DNA of 50,972 nt from contig CALLII010000087.1 in NCBI GenBank assembly GCA_938009745.1, forward strand, positions 1 to 50,972, read 5' to 3'. The position numbers and the translations under genes are program-made. Below, in pieces: positions 1-8,695 of this stretch (positions within the stretch are counted from its first letter, which is position 1; the number at the start of each line of letters is the position of its first letter). This DNA comes from an uncultured Flavobacteriales bacterium. GTDB taxonomy: Bacteria; Bacteroidota; Bacteroidia; Flavobacteriales_D; CAJJDF01. The notes beneath the pieces are model-generated. The model did not search any database and was not told the DNA's origin. It saw nothing but the letters and a program-made list of their open reading frames with translations.

Positions 1-595
1 GATAAAAAATATCATCTCGAGAATCATAACCAATCTCGGTTCCAATTGTACTTAATGCTCCTCCTTTTATTCCAATAGGATTGTTTGCTGATAGTAAGTT
101 ATCGGTATTTGGGATTTCAAAATTATCGAAACGATAACTTAAGCCGAGTAGCCAATTTTTGGTTACTCTGTATGAAACAGTAGTAATGACACGGGGAAAA
201 TTAGCATCATATGATTCAAGGTTCTCTTTTTCTGAGTGTATTCCAATGCCGTAATAGTTATAGAAATAACGGTAGTAACCGAGCTCTCCGTTTATTTTCC
301 AGTTTTGTTTTAAGTATAATTCATAAGGTGCAAAAATGAGAAGTTGATTTTTTAACGTATAGGCAAAACCAAGCTGAACTTGAGATTTACGCCAGCTCTT
401 TTCTTCTCCAATATTAAAAACTGTTAATCCTAATCCGCCAAAAGCAAGTCCAGTTTCGGGTAAAAAAAATGCCAAAGGAAAACCACTTATGCTAAAATCA
501 TCTTTAGGATTATAGGAGGAATCTGCTTGAGCAATATTGGATTTAGCAGCTAGCAGGATTAATGAAAACGCAATTATTTTTAAAACTTTATTCAC
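1..595 (-). CDS. BamA/TamA-like outer-membrane barrel protein (partial, 3' end outside window)
   Basis: The reverse strand is open from a GTG at 595 to the window edge (198 codons seen). The product begins with a signal peptide (hydrophobic stretch FSLILLAAKSNIAQA) and continues into alternating aromatic/polar strands with a GYDSRDD motif, which is typical of the D15/BamA surface-antigen barrel. It probably belongs to the small BamA/TamA family proteins that lack POTRA domains, because barrel-like sequence starts right after the signal peptide. No ATG is available in frame before the signal peptide, so GTG is the likely start. The gene diverges from lemA with a 146-base gap. Its C-terminal half lies outside the window, so the exact subfamily is uncertain. 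Confidence 0.7.
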   Translation of the reverse strand, partial: MNKVLKIIAFSLILLAAKSNIAQADSSYNPKDDFSISGFPLAFFLPETGLAFGGLGLTVFNIGEEKSWRKSQVQLGFAYTLKNQLLIFAPYELYLKQNWKINGELGYYRYFYNYYGIGIHSEKENLESYDANFPRVITTVSYRVTKNWLLGLSYRFDNFEIPNTDNLLSANNPIGIKGGALSTIGTEIGYDSRDDIFY

Positions 596-741
596 TCTAG
601 AAAGGTAAGTAAATTCAATGAAGGTTCTAATAAAATATAACGTATAATGATTATTTCGTAAGGTTTTCAAGTAATAAATTTTGAGTAGATAGATTAATTC
701 AATAAATTCGGTAATCATTCAAAATTTAAACAAACAAAACC

Positions 742-1305
742 ATGGGTTATTTATTACCATTAGGAATATTAGTAGTTATTGCAATCGCTTTAATAGGAAT
801 TTACAACAGCCTTATAGGACGAAGGAATCAGGTGAAAAATGCCTTTAGTTCCATTGATGTAATGCTGAAGAAGAGATTTGATTTATTACCAAATTTGATA
901 GAAACGGTAAAGCAATATGCAGGTCATGAGAAAGAAGTTTTACAAAATATTGTAGCTCTTAGAAATGGATTAGAAAAACCTAACTTATCAAGTGGAGAGC
1001 GCATTGAAATGGAGAATAAATTGACAAACCAAATAAGTGCACTTAACTTAACTGTAGAGAATTACCCTGATTTAAAGGCAAGTGATAATTTCTTGAATCT
1101 ACAAAGAAACCTTACAGAAATAGAAAGTCAACTTTCTGCTTCGCGAAGAACATACAATGCTTCGGTATTGGATTTAAATAATGGTTTAGAGAAATTTCCA
1201 AGTAATATAATTGGTGGTATGTTTGGTTTTGAAAAGGAGGCTTTTTTCGAAACTATAGCTGCCGAAAAAGAGAATATTAGTGTGAAAGATGCATTCAATA
1301 ACTAA
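742..1305 (+). CDS. lemA: LemA family protein
   Basis: This 187-residue protein has one N-terminal membrane helix (residues 3-22), then the charged LemA helical domain with the NAFSSIDVMLKKRFDLLPNL signature (about 33-52). It continues through the family's usual three-helix body with LNLQRNLTEIESQLSASRR near residues 118-136. Length and layout match the family. LemA proteins are membrane-anchored with the body outside the cytoplasm; their molecular role is not settled. The stop codon shares its last base with the ATG of the following DUF3137 gene, so the two are translationally coupled. The LemA plus DUF3137 pairing is a recognised neighbourhood. The family assignment is secure, the function is not. 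Confidence 0.93.
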   Translation: MGYLLPLGILVVIAIALIGIYNSLIGRRNQVKNAFSSIDVMLKKRFDLLPNLIETVKQYAGHEKEVLQNIVALRNGLEKPNLSSGERIEMENKLTNQISALNLTVENYPDLKASDNFLNLQRNLTEIESQLSASRRTYNASVLDLNNGLEKFPSNIIGGMFGFEKEAFFETIAAEKENISVKDAFNN

Positions 1306-2198
1306 TGGATAATTCGGAAATAGAAGCTATTGTGATGGAAGAGGTTTCTGTTGTGGAAACTACAAGAAACGAGAACAAACGAAAAACAAAAATTCTTTAT
1401 TCTGTTTTTATTCCTCTCACAATTATAGCTGTACTGCTACTTTATATTTTTTCTGTACCTTCTGGATGGTATCTTATTGCGGTTGGCCTAATTGCCATTC
1501 CGGGGATTATTAATAGCGGAATGAAAGTTGAGTTAACTTCAAGATTCAAAAATGGTTTAATAATTCCTGTTTTAGCAAGATTAAGACCTGATATTAGTTA
1601 TCAGCCTGGTTCTTTTATTGCTCAAGAGACCTTTAACGAATCGAATTTGTTTGATAAGCCAAATAAATACAAAGGCGAAGATTTATTTAATGGTAAACAT
1701 CATAAAACAACTTTTTCTTTTTCTGAGATTCATGCTCAAAAAAAGAAAAAATCGGGTAAAAACACTACCTACGTAACAATTTTTAAAGGAGTGTTTATGG
1801 TTGCTGATTTCAATAAGCACATCAAAAATGAAACGTATGTATTTACAAGTGGCGGAAAATGGTTCTCGAGATTTAAACGTGTAAAATTAGAAAACCCAGA
1901 GTTTGAGGACAATTTTAAGGTGTATAGCGATAATGCATTGGAGGCTCGTTACATACTTACGCCCAGTTTGATGGAGAAAATCATTGAGCTTGAAAAGACT
2001 TTCAATGCTAAATTATTCATGTCATTTATTGGCTCTAACGTTTATATCGCATTACAAAACAGCAATAATTTTTTTGAACCCAATTTGGATCAAGAGGTTA
2101 ATCAAGAAATGGTACAAGACATTGTAGGCGAAATAGATGCCTGTGTAGAAATAATTGATGAGTTAGATCTTAATACTAGGATTTGGACAAAGCAATAA
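1305..2198 (+). CDS. DUF3137-type membrane protein, partner of LemA
   Basis: This 297-residue protein has a charged N-terminus, two hydrophobic segments (about residues 31-49 and 54-72) and a long soluble C-terminal part with KTTYVTIFKGVFMVADFNK-like strands, which resembles DUF3137 proteins. The start overlaps the lemA stop by one base. The sequence KYKGEDLFNGKHHKTTFSFSE fits the family core. The function is unknown; the constant pairing with LemA suggests that the two act together at the inner membrane. The gene ends six bases before a convergent lipoprotein gene, and no hairpin terminator is visible between them. Confidence 0.75.
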   Translation: MDNSEIEAIVMEEVSVVETTRNENKRKTKILYSVFIPLTIIAVLLLYIFSVPSGWYLIAVGLIAIPGIINSGMKVELTSRFKNGLIIPVLARLRPDISYQPGSFIAQETFNESNLFDKPNKYKGEDLFNGKHHKTTFSFSEIHAQKKKKSGKNTTYVTIFKGVFMVADFNKHIKNETYVFTSGGKWFSRFKRVKLENPEFEDNFKVYSDNALEARYILTPSLMEKIIELEKTFNAKLFMSFIGSNVYIALQNSNNFFEPNLDQEVNQEMVQDIVGEIDACVEIIDELDLNTRIWTKQ

Positions 2199-2204
2199 AA
2201 AGAT

Positions 2205-2828
2205 TTACTCCCATCCATCATCATCTTCTTCCCAAACATCATCTTCATCCCAGTCGTCATCATCCTCATCCGTACTAACGACTTTTATTACTATTCCTGT
2301 AATAACTGCAGCAACCGAAAGAAAGGTTAAACCAGGGTTGAATTCGGTTGTTTCGTAGGAATAAGTGAGATCATTATTAGCAAATTTATGGTATGAGAAG
2401 TCATTTTGTACAGGATATTGACTGTAATAAATAGAATCTTTCTCTATCCTAACAGAAGTAGCACTGTATTGTTTGTACGTTTGGTTGTTTTGTGTAAAAT
2501 TTGATTTTATTACCTCAATAACTCCATTTCCACATAACTGATAACTATTGAATTTTAATCTGTTAATTACCAAAGAGTCAGGAACATTAAGTTCAGCAAT
2601 AGCAGTAACAAAGCCTATTTTTTTGTATTCGAAGTTTATGTCAGCTCCTTCATAAAATACATCAATGTCTTCCGGAATAGTTTTGGAGCAATAAAGATCT
2701 TCAATTGGGATTACTTCACCAGTTGTTTTGGCATAATTGTTTACTTGACTTGTTGTAAAACAACTGCTTAATGAGAATACTATTAGTAGGGCTAATGTGA
2801 TTTTAATTATAGATTTTTTCATAATCAT
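2205..2828 (-). CDS. Lipoprotein with C-terminal hydrophobic helix and Asp/Glu/Trp tail
   Basis: I do not recognise this family. The 207-residue product begins MIMKKSIIKI and carries a lipobox (LSSC, Cys23 counted from the first Met). The ATG at 2822 (third residue) is an equally good start. The body (about 45-165) looks beta-rich. A hydrophobic helix follows (about 167-184, LTFLSVAAVITGIVIKVV), and the protein then ends in a tail of about 22 residues made almost only of Asp, Glu and Trp. A lipid anchor at one end plus a membrane-helix-like segment and acidic tail at the other is unusual. The tail may bind cations, but that is a guess. It may be transcribed with the flanking YiiX and TPM genes, all on the minus strand. 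Confidence 0.7.
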   Translation of the reverse strand: MIMKKSIIKITLALLIVFSLSSCFTTSQVNNYAKTTGEVIPIEDLYCSKTIPEDIDVFYEGADINFEYKKIGFVTAIAELNVPDSLVINRLKFNSYQLCGNGVIEVIKSNFTQNNQTYKQYSATSVRIEKDSIYYSQYPVQNDFSYHKFANNDLTYSYETTEFNPGLTFLSVAAVITGIVIKVVSTDEDDDDWDEDDVWEEDDDGWE

Positions 2829-2874
2829 CTACAAACAAATACCTTGCCAAAAGTTAATACTTTGTTAACAGAAG

Positions 2875-3540
2875 TTATTGCTTAACATCCATTAGCAAAT
2901 CACTTTCAAAAATCGCTTGTGGTGAAATCATGTCTTCTTCCAAAGGAATTTCGCCTTTGTATCTTTGTTCAATGGCTTGCTTTACAATAGGGTGGGAGAG
3001 GTCATAATCTTTTAATTTTTTCAGTTTTCCTATCTCAATTCCACAGCCTCTTTGGTATATTTTCCAAACTAATTCGGAGCAATATAATTTATTGTCGCTC
3101 CAGTCAAAAGCAATATCATAGTCTTTACCAATCCAATCTTTTCCTAATGAGCGCATTTTTTCTATTGATTTCTTGGTCAACAATAATTCTCTTTGTTTAA
3201 GTCTTTTTAATGAATAAGATTTTCCTTCTCCGTAAGCTATAAAATCTTTGATAGGTGTTATTTTAACAGGTTGTACTGCTTCCAAAACTACTAATTTGCC
3301 ATAGTATTTCATTATTATACCTACATGGCTAAATTTTGATTTGGTAGCAATTTGTATTGCTTGACTCTGAAGAGATTTTGACGTTTGAAAGATAATATCT
3401 CCTTCTTTAAACTTATTACTTATAGATTTTTCAATTACAATTTTAGAATCTTTAACCGAATAATCGAATTGAAAGAACAGTAGACCAATAGCACTTGCTA
3501 TGATGCAAAAATAGAGTAAACTTAGGTTATTGTTTTTCAT
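2875..3540 (-). CDS. YiiX/YebB-like permuted NlpC/P60 cysteine hydrolase
   Basis: This 221-residue protein has an N-terminal membrane segment or uncleaved signal (residues 6-24) and then a permuted papain-like fold. It shows FKEGDIIFQ (44-52), SHVGII with the candidate catalytic His72, LEAVQ with Glu87, and YCSELV with candidate nucleophile Cys154. This His-before-Cys order is the mark of the YiiX/YebB group, as opposed to classical NlpC/P60 enzymes. Relatives are proposed to hydrolyse amide or thioester bonds at the envelope; the substrate here is unknown. The N-terminal helix predicts that it faces the periplasm. It lies between two other minus-strand envelope genes with gaps of 46 and 74 bases. 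Confidence 0.8.
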   Translation of the reverse strand: MKNNNLSLLYFCIIASAIGLLFFQFDYSVKDSKIVIEKSISNKFKEGDIIFQTSKSLQSQAIQIATKSKFSHVGIIMKYYGKLVVLEAVQPVKITPIKDFIAYGEGKSYSLKRLKQRELLLTKKSIEKMRSLGKDWIGKDYDIAFDWSDNKLYCSELVWKIYQRGCGIEIGKLKKLKDYDLSHPIVKQAIEQRYKGEIPLEEDMISPQAIFESDLLMDVKQ

Positions 3541-3614
3541 AGAACAGAGATAGTTTTTTATATAAAACTACTTGTAAACCAATTTAGTATAATGAAGTTG
3601 TTAAAAAAATGAAA

Positions 3615-4130
3615 TTAATTCAATTCGTCAATAACAGCATTAAGTCCAGTACTTATTCCTTCGTAATAGTTTCCTGTTTTAAAAAGAGGAATAATAGTAG
3701 AATCTATTATGAATTGGCACTCTTGGTTAGTTAAAGTATTTAATAAACCATCACCAACTTGAATCCTCACTTTTCTCATTTTTTTACTTACGGCTATAAG
3801 CACACCATTATCTTTTTCTTTAGTCCCAACTCCCCAATTATTAGCTATGGCAAGTGTGTATTGTTCAAAATCAGTGTACTTATATATTGAGTCTAAAGTA
3901 ACAACCGCTATTTGATTAGTTGTTTTAGTTTCATGAAGTTGTGTAATCATTAACAAGGTATTCTCTTCACATTCTGTTAAAAGATCTTCAAAATCATTAA
4001 TATAACCTCTAGGTTCAAGGAAATTTAACTTAGATTTTTGAGGGTATTTCCCAGGATTATAACTCAGAAAATAAAAACAACCGAAGCATAATATTAATAA
4101 TATAGCAATGGATAAAACTATGTTTTTCAT
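3615..4130 (-). CDS. TPM-domain membrane-anchored protein
   Basis: The 171-residue product has one N-terminal membrane helix (about 4-25). It is followed by a TPM domain recognisable from GYINDFEDLLTE (about 43-54), TTNQIAVVTLDS, NWGVGTKEKDNGVLIAVS and the KVRIQVGDGL block near residue 120. Known TPM proteins include a chloroplast photosystem repair factor and YgcG-like bacterial proteins; phosphatase activity has been reported for some. Many bacterial members carry a Gly-rich tail after a C-terminal helix; this one lacks it and stops right after the domain. TPM proteins often neighbour LemA, which lies about 2.3 kb away here on the other strand. Confidence 0.85.
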   Translation of the reverse strand: MKNIVLSIAILLILCFGCFYFLSYNPGKYPQKSKLNFLEPRGYINDFEDLLTECEENTLLMITQLHETKTTNQIAVVTLDSIYKYTDFEQYTLAIANNWGVGTKEKDNGVLIAVSKKMRKVRIQVGDGLLNTLTNQECQFIIDSTIIPLFKTGNYYEGISTGLNAVIDELN

Positions 4131-4221
4131 ATGTTTAAGTATATTTATAAATATCTTTATTAGATAATAATACTTTTATTTTAAGTTAAAAATAGAAGAA
4201 ATTATTTAATTTAAAGTTAAC

Positions 4222-4229
4222 TAACTTTG
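4222..4229 (+). promoter_or_regulatory. Bacteroidota -7 element (TAACTTTG)
   Basis: An exact TAnnTTTG match sits 21 bases before the esterase ATG at 4251, which predicts a leader of about 18 nt. No clear -33 TTG is at the ideal distance. Confidence 0.5.
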
Positions 4230-4250
4230 TGTTTGATAAAATAATAAAAA

Positions 4251-5408
4251 ATGAGAATTTTACTTTTTATAGTTTCAATGAGCTTTTCATTGGGTGTGCT
4301 TTCCCAAACTACAATTGACAAAACAATAGTTTCTGGTGGTATTACAAGATCCTATAAGTTGTATATTCCTGCAATATATGACGGAACATCTTCGGTTGCA
4401 TTAGTTTTAAATTTACATGGGTTGGGTAGTAATAGCCTACAACAAATGTTTTATGGTGATTTCAGAAGTATAGCGGATACTGCAAATTTTATTATTGTTC
4501 ATCCTCAAGGAACTTACGAATCTTCAACTCTGATGGCAAATTATTGGAATGCATATTTTGGAGGAACCGTAGATGACATTAGTTTTTTATCAGAGATGAT
4601 AGATACAATTTCTGCGAATTACAACATTGATGTTAATAGAATTCACTCTACAGGCATGAGTAATGGTGGATACATGAGTTTAGCACTAGCTGCAGGATTG
4701 AATGATAAAATAGCTTCTGTTGCTTCGGTTACGGGATCTATGACGATTTCATTTCCAGCAGTTTCTAATTATGTTAATACTAAGCCTATTTCTGTTATGC
4801 AAATTCATGGTACTGCTGATTCTACTGTGAAGTATATAGGTAATGCAAGTTCAATAAGTATTCCGAATTTACTTAATCAATGGATTGGTCATAACAATAC
4901 AACTTCAACCCCTGTTATAGATTCAATAGCAAACATTAATACTGCAGATAATTGTACTGCAATTAGATACACTTACACAGGAGGTAATGCAAACACTGAG
5001 GTAATTCATTATAAAGTTGTTGATGGGGAACACACTTGGCCAAATTCAGCAATTACAATTGGTGTAACTAACAGAGATTTTGATGCTAGTAAAGTAATTT
5101 GGGCTTTTTTTAATAAACATCAGAAGGTAAATACAACAAACGTTAGTACTAATTTTAAAAAAGAGCTGAAAGTAGACTTTAAATACAATAGCTTGATCAA
5201 TAACATTCACCTAACTAAAATTGGTGAGAATAATTCTGAAATGGTTTACTCTATTTACTCTATGGAAGGAAATTTAGTTGTTCAAGGACAGTTTAATGAG
5301 ACCAAAAAAGTTATTGTAACTAGCTCATTAAACTCGGGTCCATATATAATTATGGTGGAAGAGGAAAGCTCAGGAGTTTACGCTAGTTATAAGTTTATTG
5401 TAATTTAA
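4251..5408 (+). CDS. PHB depolymerase-like esterase with T9SS sorting domain
   Basis: The 385-residue protein has a signal peptide ending near LSQ19 and an alpha/beta-hydrolase domain of the poly(3-hydroxybutyrate) depolymerase/LpqC type. It shows LNLHGLGS (oxyanion region, 53-60), the nucleophile elbow GMSNG with Ser137, HGTAD with candidate acid Asp190, and GEHTWP with candidate His261. The last 70 or so residues form a beta-sandwich resembling a divergent T9SS type A sorting domain, so the enzyme is probably exported through PorSS and released or attached at the surface. Relatives cleave PHB or feruloyl/acetyl esters; the substrate is not decidable from sequence. It is a single gene, convergent with the oxidoreductase downstream. 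Confidence 0.85.
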   Translation: MRILLFIVSMSFSLGVLSQTTIDKTIVSGGITRSYKLYIPAIYDGTSSVALVLNLHGLGSNSLQQMFYGDFRSIADTANFIIVHPQGTYESSTLMANYWNAYFGGTVDDISFLSEMIDTISANYNIDVNRIHSTGMSNGGYMSLALAAGLNDKIASVASVTGSMTISFPAVSNYVNTKPISVMQIHGTADSTVKYIGNASSISIPNLLNQWIGHNNTTSTPVIDSIANINTADNCTAIRYTYTGGNANTEVIHYKVVDGEHTWPNSAITIGVTNRDFDASKVIWAFFNKHQKVNTTNVSTNFKKELKVDFKYNSLINNIHLTKIGENNSEMVYSIYSMEGNLVVQGQFNETKKVIVTSSLNSGPYIIMVEEESSGVYASYKFIVI

Positions 5409-5418
5409 AAGAATAATA

Positions 5419-6759
5419 TTACTTACCAAATATCGCCATCAAGTTCCTTTTCTTGGGCTTGATACTAGTTCCATTTTCTGAATTAAACTGTGCAATAATA
5501 TCATTTTCATATTGCTTGTAAAATTCTGGATCAAAGTTGGCATTTTTCAATTCTACCATTATTTTTTCGATAGGAGTATTGGATTTAATCCAAGCATCAC
5601 AAATTTTGTGTCTTAATCGAATTCCAAAGTTGTTTATTCCTTTCAATGCTTTGGTTTCAGAATCATAAACAGCTCTGAAAGAAATGTGCTTTGTAGGATG
5701 TTTCCAATAAAAGGTAGTTTCACCTTCTTGCTCATTAGCAAGTACGTTTCCATAGGTTTGGTACTCTACATCAAAGAATTTAGCTGAGTTAAACCAAACT
5801 CCGGGTTCGTAGGCAATTTTATTCCCTGTAAGCGTATGGCCAAGAGTTTCTCCCATCATTCTTCCAACATACCAAACAGCCTCAATTGGTCTTCTTCCAG
5901 GTACTGTTTCTTGTACTTCGGCACAATCTCCTGCAGCATATACATTCGGCATATTCGTTTCAAGAAACTTATTTACTTTAATCCCTCTTCCTACTTCTAG
6001 ATTCGATTCTTTTAAGAAATCAATATTTGGACGTACACCAGCAGTTAATCCTACTAATTCGCACTCTATTCGTTCACCTTTTTTAGTAATTACTGCAATT
6101 GCTCTTCCATTTTCTCCTTCAATTACTTCATCAAGTTCTTCTTCTAATCTTAAATCCACATGATGATCTTTTTTCATGTGTTCGGCAATCATAGCTCCTT
6201 CTTCAAGCGGAAGTACTCCACCCCAAAATCTGTTTTCACGAACTAAAAAGGTTACTTCAATTCCTCTTGAGAGTAACATTTCTGCAAATTCAACTCCTAT
6301 TAATCCACCACCAACAATTACAGCTCTTTTTACTTGTTTGTTTTTGGTACTTTCTTCTAATATATCTAAATCTTGCTTGCTATATAATCCTTGAACACCA
6401 GGTAAATCTTGTCCTTTCCATCCAAACTTGTTTGGAGTAGAACCAGTGGCGATTACTAATTTGTCATAATTAATAGTTTGGTTTTCTAGATTTAAAGTTT
6501 GATTATCAAAATCAACAGAATTCACGTACCCATTTACTAAATCAATTCTATTTTTACTCCAAAACCAATCTTCATAAGGCTTAGTATCCTTATAACGCAT
6601 GTGTCCCATGTAAATGTACATAAGCGCAGTTCTAGAAAAAAAATGTTCCGTTTCGGCAGAAATGACTGTAATTTTAGCCTCAGAATCATTTTTTCGTACG
6701 TGCCTTGCGGTAGTTATTCCTGCTATCCCGTTTCCTATAATTACAATGTGATTTCCCAT
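5419..6759 (-). CDS. NAD(P)/FAD-dependent oxidoreductase
   Basis: The 446-residue protein is a class III pyridine-nucleotide disulfide-oxidoreductase-like flavoenzyme. It has an FAD-binding GNGIAG (9-14), a second Rossmann site GGGLIG for NAD(P) (150-155) and the second FAD motif AAGDCAE (275-281). There is no CxxxxC redox disulfide, so it resembles ferredoxin/rubredoxin or nitrite reductase-type electron transfer subunits more than thiol reductases. No signal peptide is seen, which places it in the cytoplasm. It starts six bases after the DUF547 lipoprotein gene and is clearly co-transcribed with it. The electron acceptor is unknown. Confidence 0.88.
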   Translation of the reverse strand: MGNHIVIIGNGIAGITTARHVRKNDSEAKITVISAETEHFFSRTALMYIYMGHMRYKDTKPYEDWFWSKNRIDLVNGYVNSVDFDNQTLNLENQTINYDKLVIATGSTPNKFGWKGQDLPGVQGLYSKQDLDILEESTKNKQVKRAVIVGGGLIGVEFAEMLLSRGIEVTFLVRENRFWGGVLPLEEGAMIAEHMKKDHHVDLRLEEELDEVIEGENGRAIAVITKKGERIECELVGLTAGVRPNIDFLKESNLEVGRGIKVNKFLETNMPNVYAAGDCAEVQETVPGRRPIEAVWYVGRMMGETLGHTLTGNKIAYEPGVWFNSAKFFDVEYQTYGNVLANEQEGETTFYWKHPTKHISFRAVYDSETKALKGINNFGIRLRHKICDAWIKSNTPIEKIMVELKNANFDPEFYKQYENDIIAQFNSENGTSIKPKKRNLMAIFGK

Positions 6760-6765
6760 TTATTA

Positions 6766-7788
6766 TTAGTTATTTAATGACCAATCGTAATCATTGTAAG
6801 TAACAGTAGCATCAGATTTTACTTCAGTATCAGAATATTTATTAATGAATTTTATTACGTTCTCATCAGAAGTTCCAAAATCAGCTTTATACCAATTGAA
6901 TATATTTGAAAGGACTACTTCGTTTTCTCCAATTGTGTTTTGAGAAGTATTAGCAATAAATGCTTTAGTTTGCTTTGTCAAATATCTCTGGATATTATCT
7001 TCAGTCCAAGCTCGGTTAAGAATTTTAGGACAAGAATTTGCTGCACAATTTACAGCAAAGTGAATTCTTGGCTCGTTAAATTTTGGTCTAATAATTTTAT
7101 TCTCAATTACATTAAGCGTGTAGGTTGTACCGCCTAAGTTTATTAGTTTTTGATCCCATGGTTTTCCTCCATGTAAGTCTTTAATTGATTTAACAGGGTA
7201 ATTATCTACGATTAGTTTTACTGTTACAACATTATAAACATTTATCCAATATGCAAGTCTTTTGTTCTTTCCCCAAGAGTTTAAATCCTTGTGGTAAGAT
7301 TGTAATTCCTTAATGTATTTCACAATTTCATCATTATCAGCCTTAAATCCAGCATAATTTACTTTACCAGAAGATGAAATGTGTTTTCTAGTTAAATCAT
7401 CCCAAGTTTTGTGGATTTCTCCTTTTACTTGAGGTTTTGGCATTTCTACCATTTCAGTTACAACCTCTATTTCATCTTCCACGATATCGATCTTTTCCTT
7501 TTCTATTTCTAATGGTTTAGGAGGGGTTGTGGTTTTATTTTTATCTTTTAATTTTACTGCCTCAACTTTTTTCGATTCCTTTTCTAGAGAATCTTTAGTT
7601 CCATCTTCACCCAAATATTCTTTAACATTTCTAAAACCAACCTTGGTTGTATCAATTTTATCAGTTATCTCTTGAGATGATGATTCTTTAACTTTAGAAG
7701 GTTGTTCTTGAGTATTGGTATCAGTTGACTGAGTGCCACAACTAAATAGTAGTAATGAGGATAAAAGAGTGAGTTGAATGAATTTCAT
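6766..7788 (-). CDS. DUF547 domain lipoprotein
   Basis: The 340-residue product has a lipoprotein signal with lipobox LFSC (Cys17). A low-complexity Lys/Glu/Thr/Pro linker (about 25-125) follows, then a DUF547 domain (about 127-315). Family marks are LAYWINVYN (178-186), HFAVNCAANSCP with paired Cys248 and Cys253, and the IFNWYKADFG block. The long charged linker would hold the domain away from the membrane. DUF547 has no established biochemical role; the conserved Cys pair hints at redox or metal chemistry, which is inference. It is first in a two-gene unit with the flavin oxidoreductase, six bases apart. Confidence 0.87.
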   Translation of the reverse strand: MKFIQLTLLSSLLLFSCGTQSTDTNTQEQPSKVKESSSQEITDKIDTTKVGFRNVKEYLGEDGTKDSLEKESKKVEAVKLKDKNKTTTPPKPLEIEKEKIDIVEDEIEVVTEMVEMPKPQVKGEIHKTWDDLTRKHISSSGKVNYAGFKADNDEIVKYIKELQSYHKDLNSWGKNKRLAYWINVYNVVTVKLIVDNYPVKSIKDLHGGKPWDQKLINLGGTTYTLNVIENKIIRPKFNEPRIHFAVNCAANSCPKILNRAWTEDNIQRYLTKQTKAFIANTSQNTIGENEVVLSNIFNWYKADFGTSDENVIKFINKYSDTEVKSDATVTYNDYDWSLNN

Positions 7789-7883
7789 AGTTTGTTTTAG
7801 TAAGATGATATTCCTTTTATCGAAAAAAAGGTAAGCTACTTACATAAATGTAACAAAATTCACAGCAATAAAGAAATGATAGC

Positions 7884-8693
7884 CTACTGGAAAACTATAC
7901 CTAAATTAAATCCAGTATTCTTAAATGCATTTCTACCTGAAAGTACGTAGTTTAAACCACTAAAAACACCAAAATGTTTGGAAACTGGATAGTAAATTGT
8001 TCCTCCAATTTTATTAAAAGAGAATCCTAATCCCCTAAAACCTCCTGAAGCAGAAGTAGGAGCTAATTCATTTATTCCTCTGTAATCTGTTCCTCCAAAA
8101 GCATGTAAAAACTCATACCAAACATCAGCATAAAATTTTCCTGCATATCCTATTTTTAATGAAGAGGAAACCGCATTTGGTGTAGGGTCAGTTTTAATAA
8201 AATAACCTGCTTGTATACTAGCAAAAAAGTTGTTTTTGAAATTTTGTTGAGCAATTAATCTTCCATCTCCTGTAATTGCCATTTGACCTATTGCGCTTCC
8301 ACCAAAAGTAACATATTCTCCCAATGGCTGAGCCAAACCTGTTGCAGCCATTATATTTAGATTTCCTTTTGAGTTATTTTTTTTCAAGATTAAAAATTTA
8401 AAATACAAGGAGAAATCTTGAAAATCATTAGTACTTCCTTTTCCAAGACTTATGTAAGGAATATTGGCTTGTACATTTATTCGGTCACTTATTCCGTATA
8501 TCCCAAATAAACTTAAAGCTTGTGTTGTACGGCCAGCATTAATAGGATTTGTTCCAGCATAAAGTTTTTTTGCTGTTTCTCTAGAGTAGGACAGTCCTAC
8601 TGAAAAATCACGATTATTTTTCATGTAACCATCAACTGGTCCCTGTGAGATAAGTATTGTAGAGATGAAAAGTAATAAAATTGTAAGTCTCAT
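7884..8693 (-). CDS. Putative outer-membrane beta-barrel protein
   Basis: I do not recognise a named family. The 269-residue protein has a signal peptide (MRLTILLLFISTILISQG) and then alternating amphipathic strands with Gly/aromatic turns, ending in an aromatic residue pattern (NLGIVFQ). This is the usual look of an outer-membrane barrel of about 12 strands. It resembles the loose group annotated as transporter or MetA-pathway outer-membrane proteins. Its ATG lies two bases after the GT39 stop codon, so it is the last gene of the GT2-PAP2-GT39 unit. That position suggests a role in handling the envelope glycan or lipid made by that cassette, but this is inference. Confidence 0.65.
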   Translation of the reverse strand: MRLTILLLFISTILISQGPVDGYMKNNRDFSVGLSYSRETAKKLYAGTNPINAGRTTQALSLFGIYGISDRINVQANIPYISLGKGSTNDFQDFSLYFKFLILKKNNSKGNLNIMAATGLAQPLGEYVTFGGSAIGQMAITGDGRLIAQQNFKNNFFASIQAGYFIKTDPTPNAVSSSLKIGYAGKFYADVWYEFLHAFGGTDYRGINELAPTSASGGFRGLGFSFNKIGGTIYYPVSKHFGVFSGLNYVLSGRNAFKNTGFNLGIVFQ

Positions 8694-8695
8694 AG

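Noticed and set aside
2208-2275. CAT/CTT-rich stretch as a possible microsatellite or regulatory repeat
   Set aside because: It simply encodes the acidic Asp/Glu tail of the lipoprotein on the minus strand.
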